DNA from: Zunongwangia atlantica 22II14-10F7
Lineage (GTDB): Bacteria; Bacteroidota; Bacteroidia; Flavobacteriales; Flavobacteriaceae
Assembly: GCF_002094855.1 (NCBI RefSeq)
Contig: NZ_ARYN01000014.1
Span: 1-64,000 of the forward strand
Direction: 5' to 3'
DNA: 64,000 bases
Shown here: positions 26,206-36,400 of the stretch, piece after piece
Numbering within the stretch: the first letter of the stretch is position 1
Layout of the letters: each line of letters begins with the position of its first letter
Translations under genes and position numbers: made by a program
The notes under the pieces: model-generated
What the model saw: the letters and a program-made list of their open reading frames with translations, nothing else
Databases searched by the model: none
What the model was told of the DNA's origin: nothing

Positions 26206-27140
26206 TGGCGATAGAAAACAAGGCAAAAAACACCAATCTTATCAAAGAAGAGGCGAAACGCCTTGGTTTTATGTCCTGCGGAATGAGTAAAGCAGAGTTT
26301 CTAGAAGAAGAAGCACCAAGATTGGAAGAATGGCTTAATAAAAATCGAAATGGACAAATGTATTACATGGAAAATCATTTCGATAGGCGCTTAGATCCTA
26401 CAAAACTGGTAGAGGGCTCTAAAAGTGTGATTTCTTTATTGCTGAATTATTATCCTAACGAATTTCAAAACCCAGAATCTTACAAGATAAGTAAATATGC
26501 CTACGGAAAAGATTATCACTTTGTGATTAAAGACAAACTGAAATCTTTGCTTCAATTTATACAAAATGAGATTGGAGAAGTAGATGGGCGAGCTTTTGTA
26601 GATTCTGCACCGGTTTTGGATAAAGCCTGGGCCGCAAAAAGTGGTTTGGGTTGGATTGGTAAAAATTCGAACCTTTTATCTAAAAAAGCAGGTTCTTTTT
26701 TCTTTATTGCAGAATTGATCGTAGATTTAGAATTAGAGTATGATACGCCGGTTACAGATCATTGCGGTACTTGCACCGCCTGTATCGATGCCTGCCCCAC
26801 AAATGCGATTGTAGAGCCTTATAAGGTAGACGGTAGTAAGTGTATTTCGTATTTTACAATAGAACTTAAGGATCAATTACCTAATAGTTTTAAAAATACT
26901 TTTGATGACTGGATGTTTGGTTGCGATGTTTGTCAGGATGTTTGTCCCTGGAATCGATTTTCTAAATCCCATAGTGAACCATTATTCGATCCGCATCCAG
27001 ATTTGCTGAAATTCGATAAAAAAGATTGGGAAGAAATCACCAAAGAAACCTTTAACGAAATCTTTCGAAAATCGGCCGTAAAAAGAACCAAATTTGAAGG
27101 CTTAAAGCGCAATATCGAGTTTTTAGATACTCAAAATTGA
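26205..27140 (+). CDS. queG: Epoxyqueuosine reductase QueG
   Basis: 311 residues. Eight cysteines for two [4Fe-4S] clusters are present: C187, C190, C193, C197 ([11 protein letters not shown]) and C240, C243, C247 in CDVCQDVC, with C218 (SKCISYF) completing the set. The cobalamin-binding N-terminal half includes the conserved [11 protein letters not shown] and [22 protein letters not shown]. QueG performs the last step of queuosine synthesis, reducing epoxyqueuosine in tRNA. The length fits the short form without the HEAT repeats. It shares an A with the stop of the P450 gene. Confidence 0.95.
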   Translation: MAIENKAKNTNLIKEEAKRLGFMSCGMSKAEFLEEEAPRLEEWLNKNRNGQMYYMENHFDRRLDPTKLVEGSKSVISLLLNYYPNEFQNPESYKISKYAYGKDYHFVIKDKLKSLLQFIQNEIGEVDGRAFVDSAPVLDKAWAAKSGLGWIGKNSNLLSKKAGSFFFIAELIVDLELEYDTPVTDHCGTCTACIDACPTNAIVEPYKVDGSKCISYFTIELKDQLPNSFKNTFDDWMFGCDVCQDVCPWNRFSKSHSEPLFDPHPDLLKFDKKDWEEITKETFNEIFRKSAVKRTKFEGLKRNIEFLDTQN

Positions 27141-27414
27141 TTTGTAATTCCTAAGTCTTAATCCCCGCAGTAAGTATTTAGATAGATATCCCAGTTTTTT
27201 AAAAGTTGGGAGATTAAAAATTGAATAAAGAACCTAGAGACGAATCCACGAGGAATGATTAATGAAGACTTTTTTCAAATTCGAGCCAGGTCTAGGGTGA
27301 ATTAAACCCTTAATACGGATTAAAAACTGGCTAAAATCTTATCATTATTTTAAAATATTTAGGTAGTAAATGTAATCTACCTTACTAACTTTGTATTAGC
27401 TAAAACCAAAAGTT
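27141..27414. other. Longest intergenic stretch; possible structured RNA, no gene seen
   Basis: No open frame with family resemblance is visible. A hairpin at 27189-27211 has arms TCCCAGTTTT and AAAAGTTGGGA (two G-T pairs), but no T run. Further on, AGCCAG (27284-27289) and CTGGCT (27327-27332) enclose AGGGT (27294-27298) and ACCCT (27306-27310), a nested pair of stems. The end of the stretch carries the maeB promoter. The stems may be part of the queG 3' region or of an unknown small RNA. Confidence 0.3.
27386..27393 (+). promoter_or_regulatory. -7 box for maeB
   Basis: TAACTTTG matches TAnnTTTG and lies 21 bases before the maeB ATG. The -33 position lacks a TTG at 19-base spacing. Confidence 0.55.
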
Positions 27415-29706
27415 ATGAGCAACAACTCTAGAAAAAGGCGCGAGGCCTTAGTGTATCATGCTAAGCCGAAGCCTGGAAAAATTCAGATCGTACCAACCAA
27501 AAAGTACTCTTCGCAACGTGATCTTTCGTTGGCGTATTCACCTGGTGTGGCAGAGCCATGCCTTGAGATAGAAAAAGATAAAGAAAATGCTTATAAATAC
27601 ACTACCAAAGGAAATTTGGTAGCGGTAATTAGTAATGGTACGGCGGTTTTAGGACTGGGCGATATTGGGCCAGAAGCTTCTAAACCTGTGATGGAAGGTA
27701 AAGGTTTGCTTTTTAAGATCTTTGCAGATATCGATGTTTTTGATATCGAAGTAGATACGAAAAATGTAGATGCTTTTATCGAAACTGTAAAAAATATTGC
27801 TCCAACTTTTGGTGGAATCAACCTTGAAGATATTAAAGCTCCTGAAGCTTTCGAAATCGAAAGGAGATTAAAAGAAGAGCTTAATATTCCTGTAATGCAC
27901 GACGATCAGCATGGTACAGCAATTATTTCTGCAGCTGCTTTGCTAAATGCTACAGAACTGGCGAAAAAGAAAATGAGTAAGGTGAAGATCGTGGTGAGTG
28001 GTGCTGGTGCAGCGGCGGTTTCCTGTACAAAACTTTATAAGGCTTTTGGCGCAAAGGCTGAAAATATTGTGATGTTGGATAGTAAAGGCGTGATTAGAAA
28101 AGATCGTCCAAATCTATCTGAGGAAAAATTAGAGTTCGCTACAGATCGAGATCTAAATACATTGGATGATGCAATGAAAGATGCCGATGTTTTTATTGGT
28201 CTTTCTATCGCAGATATCGTTTCTCCAGAAATGCTTAAAAGCATGGCGAAACGTCCTATCGTTTTTGCAATGGCAAATCCTAATCCAGAGATCGATTATC
28301 AACTAGCTATGGATACTCGTAAAGATGTAATCATGGCAACGGGACGTAGTGATCATCCTAACCAGGTGAATAACGTACTTGGTTTTCCATTTATCTTTCG
28401 TGGGGCTTTAGATGTTAGAGCAACAAAGATCAATGAGGAAATGAAAATGGCCGCTGTTAAAGCTTTAGCTGAACTTGCTAAAGAACCAGTGCCAGAACAA
28501 GTGAATATTGCTTATGGGGAAACTCGACTTAATTTTGGTTCAGATTATATCATTCCGAAGCCATTCGATCCAAGACTTATTGCTAAAGTGCCGCCGGCGG
28601 TAGCAAAGGCAGCAATGGAAAGTGGTGTTGCAAGAACTGAAATTACAGATTGGCAGAAATACGAAGATGAGTTGTTAGAACGAATGGGAAGTGACAATAA
28701 GATCACCCGTTTGTTAATGCAACGTGCGAAGAATAATCCTAAACGTGTGATTTTTGCTGAAGCAGATCATCTGGATGTGCTTAAAGCTGCACAGATTGTT
28801 TTTGATGAAGGTATTGCAATTCCTATTCTTCTAGGTAGAAGAGAAGTAATTAAGGAATTAATGAACGAGATCGATTTTGATGCAGATGTAGAAATTATCG
28901 ATCCAAAATCTGATGAAGAAAAAGATAAACTTCAGAAGTATGCTGAGGCTTATTTTGATTCTAGAAATAGAAAAGGAGTAACGCTTTATGATGCGCAGCG
29001 ATTAATGCGTGAGCGTAATTATTTTGCTGCAATGATGGTAAACGAGGGTGATGCAGATGCCTTACTTTCGGGGTATTCCAGAGCTTATCCAACGGTGGTG
29101 AAGCCAATGCTTCAGTTAATTGGTATGGCCAAAGGAATTTCCAGAGTAGCCGCTACCAATGTAATGAATACCAGTAGAGGGCCAATATTTATAAGTGATA
29201 CTTCAATAAATATCGATCCTTCAGCAAAAGATCTTGCTAAGATTGCGCAATTAACTGCGGGCGTTGTAAAATTATTTGGTTTAGAGCCGGTAATGGCAAT
29301 GCTGTCTTATGCAAACTTTGGATCTTCTAATCATCCTGAAGCCAGAAAAGTTAAAGATGCCGTTTCGTATTTACATCGTTATCATCCAGATTTATTGGTA
29401 GACGGTGAACTTCAGTCAGATTTCGCATTAAACAAAGAAATGCTTCAGAATAAATTTCCGTTTTCAAAATTGGCGGGTAAAAAGGTAAACACTTTGATCT
29501 ATCCAAATTTAGATTCAGCAAACAGTGCTTATAAACTTATAAAAGAGCTTAATGAAGCCGATTCTATTGGGCCGATCATGATGGGAATGAACAAACCGGT
29601 ACATATTCTTCAGCTTGGTGCAAGTGTAGAAGAAATGGTAAATATGGCTGCAGTTGCTGTAGTAGATGCTCAGGAAAAAGAAAAAGCCGCAAAAGCTAAA
29701 AAGTAA
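27415..29706 (+). CDS. maeB: NADP-dependent malic enzyme with phosphotransacetylase-like domain
   Basis: 763 residues. The malic enzyme part (1-425) has the catalytic region RDLSLAYSPGVAEPC, the metal-site stretch GGINLEDIKAPEAFEIERRL and HDDQHGTA, and the Rossmann loop SGAGAAAVSC (195-204). Residues 430-763 form a phosphotransacetylase-like domain (RVIFAEADHLDVLKAAQI, then the SGYSRAYPTVVKP region). Two-domain MaeB enzymes convert malate to pyruvate and NADPH, and the C-terminal domain is usually regulatory, sensing acetyl-CoA. The gene stands alone between its own promoter and a terminator at 29774. Confidence 0.96.
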   Translation: MSNNSRKRREALVYHAKPKPGKIQIVPTKKYSSQRDLSLAYSPGVAEPCLEIEKDKENAYKYTTKGNLVAVISNGTAVLGLGDIGPEASKPVMEGKGLLFKIFADIDVFDIEVDTKNVDAFIETVKNIAPTFGGINLEDIKAPEAFEIERRLKEELNIPVMHDDQHGTAIISAAALLNATELAKKKMSKVKIVVSGAGAAAVSCTKLYKAFGAKAENIVMLDSKGVIRKDRPNLSEEKLEFATDRDLNTLDDAMKDADVFIGLSIADIVSPEMLKSMAKRPIVFAMANPNPEIDYQLAMDTRKDVIMATGRSDHPNQVNNVLGFPFIFRGALDVRATKINEEMKMAAVKALAELAKEPVPEQVNIAYGETRLNFGSDYIIPKPFDPRLIAKVPPAVAKAAMESGVARTEITDWQKYEDELLERMGSDNKITRLLMQRAKNNPKRVIFAEADHLDVLKAAQIVFDEGIAIPILLGRREVIKELMNEIDFDADVEIIDPKSDEEKDKLQKYAEAYFDSRNRKGVTLYDAQRLMRERNYFAAMMVNEGDADALLSGYSRAYPTVVKPMLQLIGMAKGISRVAATNVMNTSRGPIFISDTSINIDPSAKDLAKIAQLTAGVVKLFGLEPVMAMLSYANFGSSNHPEARKVKDAVSYLHRYHPDLLVDGELQSDFALNKEMLQNKFPFSKLAGKKVNTLIYPNLDSANSAYKLIKELNEADSIGPIMMGMNKPVHILQLGASVEEMVNMAAVAVVDAQEKEKAAKAKK

Positions 29707-29773
29707 CCTGTATTTTTTCAGGATAGAATTCAGGTATTTCTATCAAAAAGTAAATTTAACATACGCATTGATT

Positions 29774-29810
29774 AAGGGGGAAGACATACGTTTTCCCCCT
29801 TATTTTATTT
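29774..29810 (+). terminator. Intrinsic terminator of maeB
   Basis: AAGGGGGAA (29774-29782) pairs with TTCCCCCTT (29793-29801) around a ten-base loop, then ATTTTATTT follows. It lies 68 bases after the maeB stop. Confidence 0.75.
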
Positions 29811-29813
29811 TAG

Positions 29814-29821
29814 TACATTTG
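29814..29821 (+). promoter_or_regulatory. -7 box for ruvA-sprA
   Basis: TACATTTG matches TAnnTTTG, 22 bases before the ruvA ATG and just after the maeB terminator. sprA begins 5 bases after ruvA and has no other visible promoter. Confidence 0.55.
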
Positions 29822-29843
29822 GGCTTTAACTTTCGGTTAACGT

Positions 29844-30425
29844 ATGATTCATCACTTAAAGGGCAAACTGGTAGAGAAGAATCCTACCAATGTTGTAGTA
29901 GATTGTAATGGCGTTGGTTATTTTGTCCATATTTCGCTTAATACCTTTTCAAACTTAAAAGACGAAGAGAATATCTTTTTATTCACTCATTTACAGGTGA
30001 AAGAAGATTCTCATACGCTTTTTGGATTTAAAGAAAAATCAGAAAGAGAAATCTTTAGGCTGCTTATTTCCGTAAGTGGTATAGGGGCAAGTACGGCAAG
30101 AACCATGCTTTCTTCTTTAGAACCTGCGCAAATTAGAGATGCGATTGCATCTGGAGACGTTGCAACTATACAAAGTATAAAGGGAATAGGAGCAAAAACA
30201 GCGCAAAGGGTTATTTTAGACCTAAAAGATAAGATTGTTAAAATCTTTGGTATAGACGAGGTTTTTGTAGAACAAAACAATACTAATAAAGAAGAAGCGT
30301 TATCTGCTTTAGAGACTCTGGGGTATGCTCGTAAGCAATCAGAAAAGGTGCTTAATAAGCTTATCAAAGAAAATGAAGATCCTACGGTAGAGACTCTAAT
30401 TAAATTGGCGCTAAAAAACTTGTAG
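29844..30425 (+). CDS. ruvA: Holliday junction DNA-binding protein RuvA
   Basis: 193 residues, normal length. The OB-fold N-terminus (MIHHLKGKLVEKNPTNVVVD) is followed by the two helix-hairpin-helix motifs, LLISVSGIGASTARTMLSS and IQSIKGIGAKTAQRVILDL. The C-terminal domain that contacts RuvB is present (about 148-193). RuvA holds Holliday junctions in an open square for RuvB. Its stop is 5 bp from the TTG start of sprA, so repair and secretion genes seem to share a transcript. Confidence 0.96.
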   Translation: MIHHLKGKLVEKNPTNVVVDCNGVGYFVHISLNTFSNLKDEENIFLFTHLQVKEDSHTLFGFKEKSEREIFRLLISVSGIGASTARTMLSSLEPAQIRDAIASGDVATIQSIKGIGAKTAQRVILDLKDKIVKIFGIDEVFVEQNNTNKEEALSALETLGYARKQSEKVLNKLIKENEDPTVETLIKLALKNL

Positions 30426-30430
30426 TTACA

Positions 30431-33400
30431 TTGAGAAACAATTACCTGAGATTGTTAACATCGGTGCGTTTTCCTTCATCACTAGTGCTGTTGCTGTTAA
30501 TTTCTTTTAATTTATCTGCACAGGAAGAAGAGGAAGAAGAAACCCAGCAGGATACTACCCAAACTTCTACGTTTGGAAGTATTGCTATGCCCGATCCCGG
30601 GTCGATACAATCTAAGTACGAATATGATCCTGTATTAGATCTCTATTTTTATAAAAAAACGCTGGGAGAAACCAATATTGGCCTTCCGTTGGTGCTTTCT
30701 CCTAAGGAATATGAAGAGCTGGTAATTAAAGAAGAAATGAAGCGCTACTTTAGGTTAAAGAACGAGGCGCTTACAGGAAGATCTGATGATGCAGATGCTT
30801 TGCAGCGTGATTTATTGCCAGATTATTATGTAGATTCAGATTTTTTTCAAAGTATTTTTGGAGGTACAAATATTGATATTTTTCCGCAAGGTTCTGTAGC
30901 TATGGATCTTGGGATTTTGTATACTAAACAAGATAACCCGGCATACTCACCAAGAAACAGATCTAATTTCACTTTCGATTTCGATCAGCGAATTCAATTG
31001 TCACTACTCGGTCAGGTAGGAACAAGATTAGGGATTACGGCTAATTATGATACCGAATCGACCTTTGATTTTCAGAATCAATTAAAACTGGAATATACAC
31101 CAAGCGAAGATGATATTATTCAGAAAATCGAAGTAGGTAATGTAAATATGCCGCTTAATAATACATTGATTCAGGGTGCGCAAAGTTTATTTGGATTTAA
31201 AACTCAGCTTCAGTTTGGTAAAACAAGAATTACCGGAGTTTTTTCAGAACAAAATTCAGAACGTAGAACAGTAAATGTTGAAGGTGGCGCAGCTGTTGAA
31301 GAATATGAAAAATTTGCCCTGGATTACGACCAGGATCGTCACTTCTTCTTAGCTCATTATTTTAGAGATAACTATAACGAATTTATTGCCGATTATCCAT
31401 TTGTAAGAAGTGGAATCCAGATTAAAAGAATCCAGGTTTGGATTACCAATAGAACAAATAACGTACAGAATCTTACCGATACTAGAAATATTGTGGCTAT
31501 CCAGGATATAGGGGAAAGTCCGGTTGATGGAAATATAGGTTTAGATAATGTGCCGCCCGGATTTTTTAATCAGGCTCCTGGTGCTTTTCCAGATAATGGT
31601 AACAACGATTTCAATCCTGTAGGTATAAATGGCAATGCACCATCGATATTAACTTCAGCTATTAGAGATATTTCTACCGTAGAAAGTGGGTTTGGAAATG
31701 TTCAGGTTTCAGAAGGTATAGATTACGTAAAGCTTGAAAATGCAAGGCAGCTTAGCCCAAACGAATATAGGCTGAATCAAGATCTTGGTTATATTACATT
31801 AAACCAAAGACTAAGTAATGACGAAGTCTTGGCGGTTGCGTTTCAATACACGGTTAATGGGCAGGTGTATCAGGTTGGTGAATTTGCAAATGATGGAGTG
31901 AATGCTACCGGAGACGAATCTCAGCAACAAGAAGGTCAAACCGATGCAAGGGTAAGTCAGAATTTAGTGGTAAAAATGCTTAAAAGTACGGTCACTAATG
32001 TAAACGAGCCGGTTTGGGATTTAATGATGAAGAATATTTATAGTTTGGGGGCTTATGACCTGGATCCTAATGATTTTAGATTGAATCTTCTGTATACAGA
32101 TCCTCAACCTTTAAATTATATAAGAGCAGCAGAAAATTCTACAGTGCCTTTACCAGAAGATGTTCAGGAAACTCCGCTTTTGCGTGTTTTCAACCTTGAT
32201 AATTTAAATACTAATAACGATCCTATTAATGGTGGGGATGGTTTCTTTGATTTTGTGCCAGGGTTTACTATCGATGTGCAAAATGGGCTTGTGATTTTTA
32301 CTTCTGTAGAACCTTTTGGAGAATATTTATTCGATAAATTAGATAATACACCAAACAATAATCAGGAGATCTACTCAGAGCCTTCAACCTGGAATGATAA
32401 CCAGGAAAAATATGTATTTAGATCACTTTATCGAACCACAAAAACTCAGGCAGAGCAGGAAGATGCCGATAAGAATAAATTTCAGTTAAAAGGACGCTAT
32501 AAATCATCGAATTTCGAGGGAATACCTATTGGTTTTAATGTGCCACAGGGATCGGTTACGGTTACTGCCGGAGGAAGAACGCTTCAGGAAGGTGTAGATT
32601 ATGTGGTAAATTATGATTTAGGCCGAGTGCAGATTTTGGATGAGGCGCTTTTGGCTTCAGAAACGCCAATTCAGGTAAATACAGAGAGTAATGCGTTGTT
32701 TGGGCAGCAGTCTAAGCGTTTTACAGGGATAAATGTAGAGCACCAGTTTAATGAAGACTTTATTGTTGCGGGTACATTCTTAAATCTTAGGGAGCGACCA
32801 CTTACACAAAAGGCCAATTACAGCTACGAGCCAATTAACAATACTATCTTAGGATTCAATTTTAATTATACAAAAGAGGTTCCTTTTTTAACAAGATTGG
32901 TTAATAAATTACCCAATATCGATACAGATGTAAAATCGAATCTTTCGGTAAGAGGTGAATTTGCCTATTTAATTCCGGGTGCTCCAGCTGTAAATGATTT
33001 TGATGGAAAAGCAACTTCTTATATCGACGATTTTGAAGCTGCACAAACTTCTATAGATATTAGCACTCCGTTAAGTTGGGAACTTTCCAGTGTGCCTATT
33101 GGTTTTGGTGGAGAATTAGCCAATGGAGATCTAAGTGTTGGTGATCGCAGGGCTAAGCTGGCCTGGTATACTATCGATCCTGTTTTTTATAGTAATAGTC
33201 GCCCAGATGGTATTACAGATTCAGATCTTAGTAGTTATGCAACACGACGTGTAACTGTAGATGAAATTTTCCCGAATACCGATGTGATTCAGGGGCAGGC
33301 GCAGGTAATTTACACCATGGATGTTGCTTATTATCCTGAAGAGCGTGGACCATATAATTATAATTCGGCCGCGGCAGGAGGTAATACCTTGCCGAATCCT

Positions 33401-36400
33401 GCCAATAATTTTGGCGGAATGATGCGCGGAATAAATACTACCAATTTTGAACAATCTAACGTTGAGTATATTCAATTTTGGGTAATGGATCCATTTATTT
33501 ATCAGGATGATCCAGATAATATAAATAACGACGGAAAAATCGTCTTCAACTTAGGAAATATTAGCGAAGATGTGCTTAAAGATGGTAGAAAGCAATATGA
33601 AAACGGTTTACCTGAAGATGGCTCAGATCTAAATACTACCGAGACTGCTTTTGGGAAAGTGCCATCAGATCAATCTCTTGTTTATGCTTTTAGTTCAGAA
33701 GGTGAGGCTAGACTTAATCAGGATGTTGGATATGACGGTTTAGGTGATGTAGAGGAAGCACAAAAGTTTCCTCAATTTGGAAATCTACCAGATCCATCAG
33801 CAGATAATTATGAGTATTTTTTAAATGTAGATGGTGGGATTAGAGAACGCTATAGAAATTACAATGGTGTAGATGGAAACTCGCCAGATAATTCCGGCGA
33901 TAACAATCGCGGTAACACTACACTTCCTACTACAGAAGATGTGAATCGTGACAATACCATGAACACTATTAATAGTTATTTTCAATATGAAGTTCCATTT
34001 TTTGAAGGGATGAACAGTGAGAATAACGAGTATGTTTCAGATACTAAAGAGTTAAATGTTACGCTTAGAAATGGGCAAACCCAGCGAGTTCGTTGGGTAC
34101 AGTTTAAAGTGCCAATTTTTGAACCTACAGATGCTATTGGCGGAATTGCAGATTATCGATCTATCCGTTTTATGAGGATGTTTCTTACTGAATTTCAAAA
34201 TCCAACTTTGTTGAGGTTTGGAACTATGGAATTGGTAAGGGGAGATTATCGCCGTTATAATGGTGATTTAAATGAAGAGGGTAATTTGCCAGTTAGTTCT
34301 GATGCACTTTTTGAGGTTACAGCGGTAAATATTGAAGAAAACGAAAATCGAGAGCCAATTCCTTATGTACTACCACCGGGAGTAATAAGAGAAGAATTGT
34401 ATCAAAATAACACCAATATCAGGCAAAATGAGCAATCGTTAGCTATGCGTGTTTGTGGTTTAGAACCACAGGATGCTCGCGCAGTTTATAAGAACTTTCA
34501 GGTGGATATGCGCCAGTATAAAAATCTTGAAATGTTTCTTCATGCCGAAGGTTTCCAGGGGCAAACAGATCCTGATGATGGTGATATGGTTGCTTTTGTA
34601 AGAATAGGAACAGATTTTACAGATAACTTCTACCAAATTGAAATTCCGCTTTCAATAACGGCGGCAGGTAGTGTGAGTCCAACAGATATCTGGCCAGAAC
34701 TTAACCGTTTAAATTTACCTTTAGAATTACTTCAGCAGGTAAAAACAGCGGTTTTAGGAGATCCTTCTTATAATACAACGCGCTTAAATTTCTTTGATGA
34801 AAATTTAGAACCACGAAACCCTGAAGATGAGTACGAGCCGGGAAGATTAAGACTAGGAGTTAAAGGAAATCCGAGTTTTGGAAACATAAGGCTTATTATG
34901 CTTGGGGTGAAAAATGGTACACCACGTGCCGGTTTGCAGGATGTTTGTGGAGAAGTTTGGTTTAATGAACTTCGTTTATCAGATCTTGATAATGAAGGTG
35001 GTTGGGCCGGAGTTTTAAATATTGATACGAATTTGGCCGATTTTGCTACCTTTTCTGCAACCGGTAGAAAAAGTACTGTTGGTTTTGGAACTTTGGATCA
35101 GGGGCCAAATCAGCGTAGCAGGGAAGATGCAGAGCAGTATGATTTTGTGACTAATATTAATATGGGGCAGTTGCTACCTGAAAAATGGGGAATTAAAGTT
35201 CCTGTAAATTATAGTCGGGGCGAAGAGGTGATTACTCCAAAATACGATCAGGAATTCTTAGATATTGAGTTAGACACTCGTTTGGCTTCAATTACCGATC
35301 CACAGGAAAGGGATCGTGTTAAAAAACAGTCCCAAACTTATACAAAACGAGAAAGCATAAACCTTATTGGTCTGCGAAAAGAACGAACAGGCGAATCTAA
35401 ACCACAACCTTACGATGTAGAGAACTTTGCGTTTTCAGGTTCTTATAATCAGGTAGATTATCGCGATTTCGAGATCGAAGAATCTTTAGATCAAAATGTG
35501 AGAACAGGTGCTACTTACGAATTTAATTTTGCGCCTAAAAAGGTAGAGCCATTCAAGAATATTGCAGCTTTAGATAGTAGTCAGTATTTTTCACTAATTA
35601 AAGATTTCAATCTTAATTTATTGCCATCTAATATTAATGCTAGCGCTAACTATTTTAGGCAGTATACACAGCAACAATTTAGATCTTTAGAACTGAGTGA
35701 TGATGATATTGGAATACCTACTTTGTATCAAAGAAATTTCTTATTCGATTGGGAATATGGGATTAATTATAATCTAACCAATGCTTTAAACTTTAGTTTT
35801 AACGCCTCTAATAATCGTATTATTAGAAACTATATCGACGAGGATGGTAATGCTAATGATGAAATTGGTGTTTTTGATGATTATTTTAATGTTGGAGAGC
35901 CAAATTACCATTATCAAAGCATTCAGGTGAATTATGAGTTGCCACTGAATAAATTACCAGTTTTTGAATTTTTAAAGACTTCGTATTCGTATACAGGAGA
36001 TTTTCAGTGGCAACGAGGATCAAGAATTTATCAAAATCTTGAAGGTGTGCCTGATATTGGAAACTCTGTTCAGAATTCAAGCACCCATCAGTTAACTGCG
36101 AATATGGATTTACAAAAGCTTTACAATTATGTGGGGCTTAGAAAAAAAGAAAGCAAGAGAGGAACATCTATTGCAGAACGTAGTATGGGAGTTCCAACTT
36201 TGGAACCTTCAGGAGAACAAACTCAGGAAAAACCAGCGCGAAGAAGAAGTTCAGCTTCAGGAAATAAAGCTTTAAATACGGTTATCGATGTAGTGACAGC
36301 TGTAAAAAGGCTTCAGGTAAATTATAGAAATACACAGGGAACATTCTTACCAGGATATACGCGTAGTATTGGTTTTATGGGAACATTAAAACCTTCAGCA

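Noticed and set aside
30011-30367. 118-residue open frame antisense to ruvA
   Set aside because: Lies wholly within ruvA, which has strong family support; composition is that of a shadow frame.
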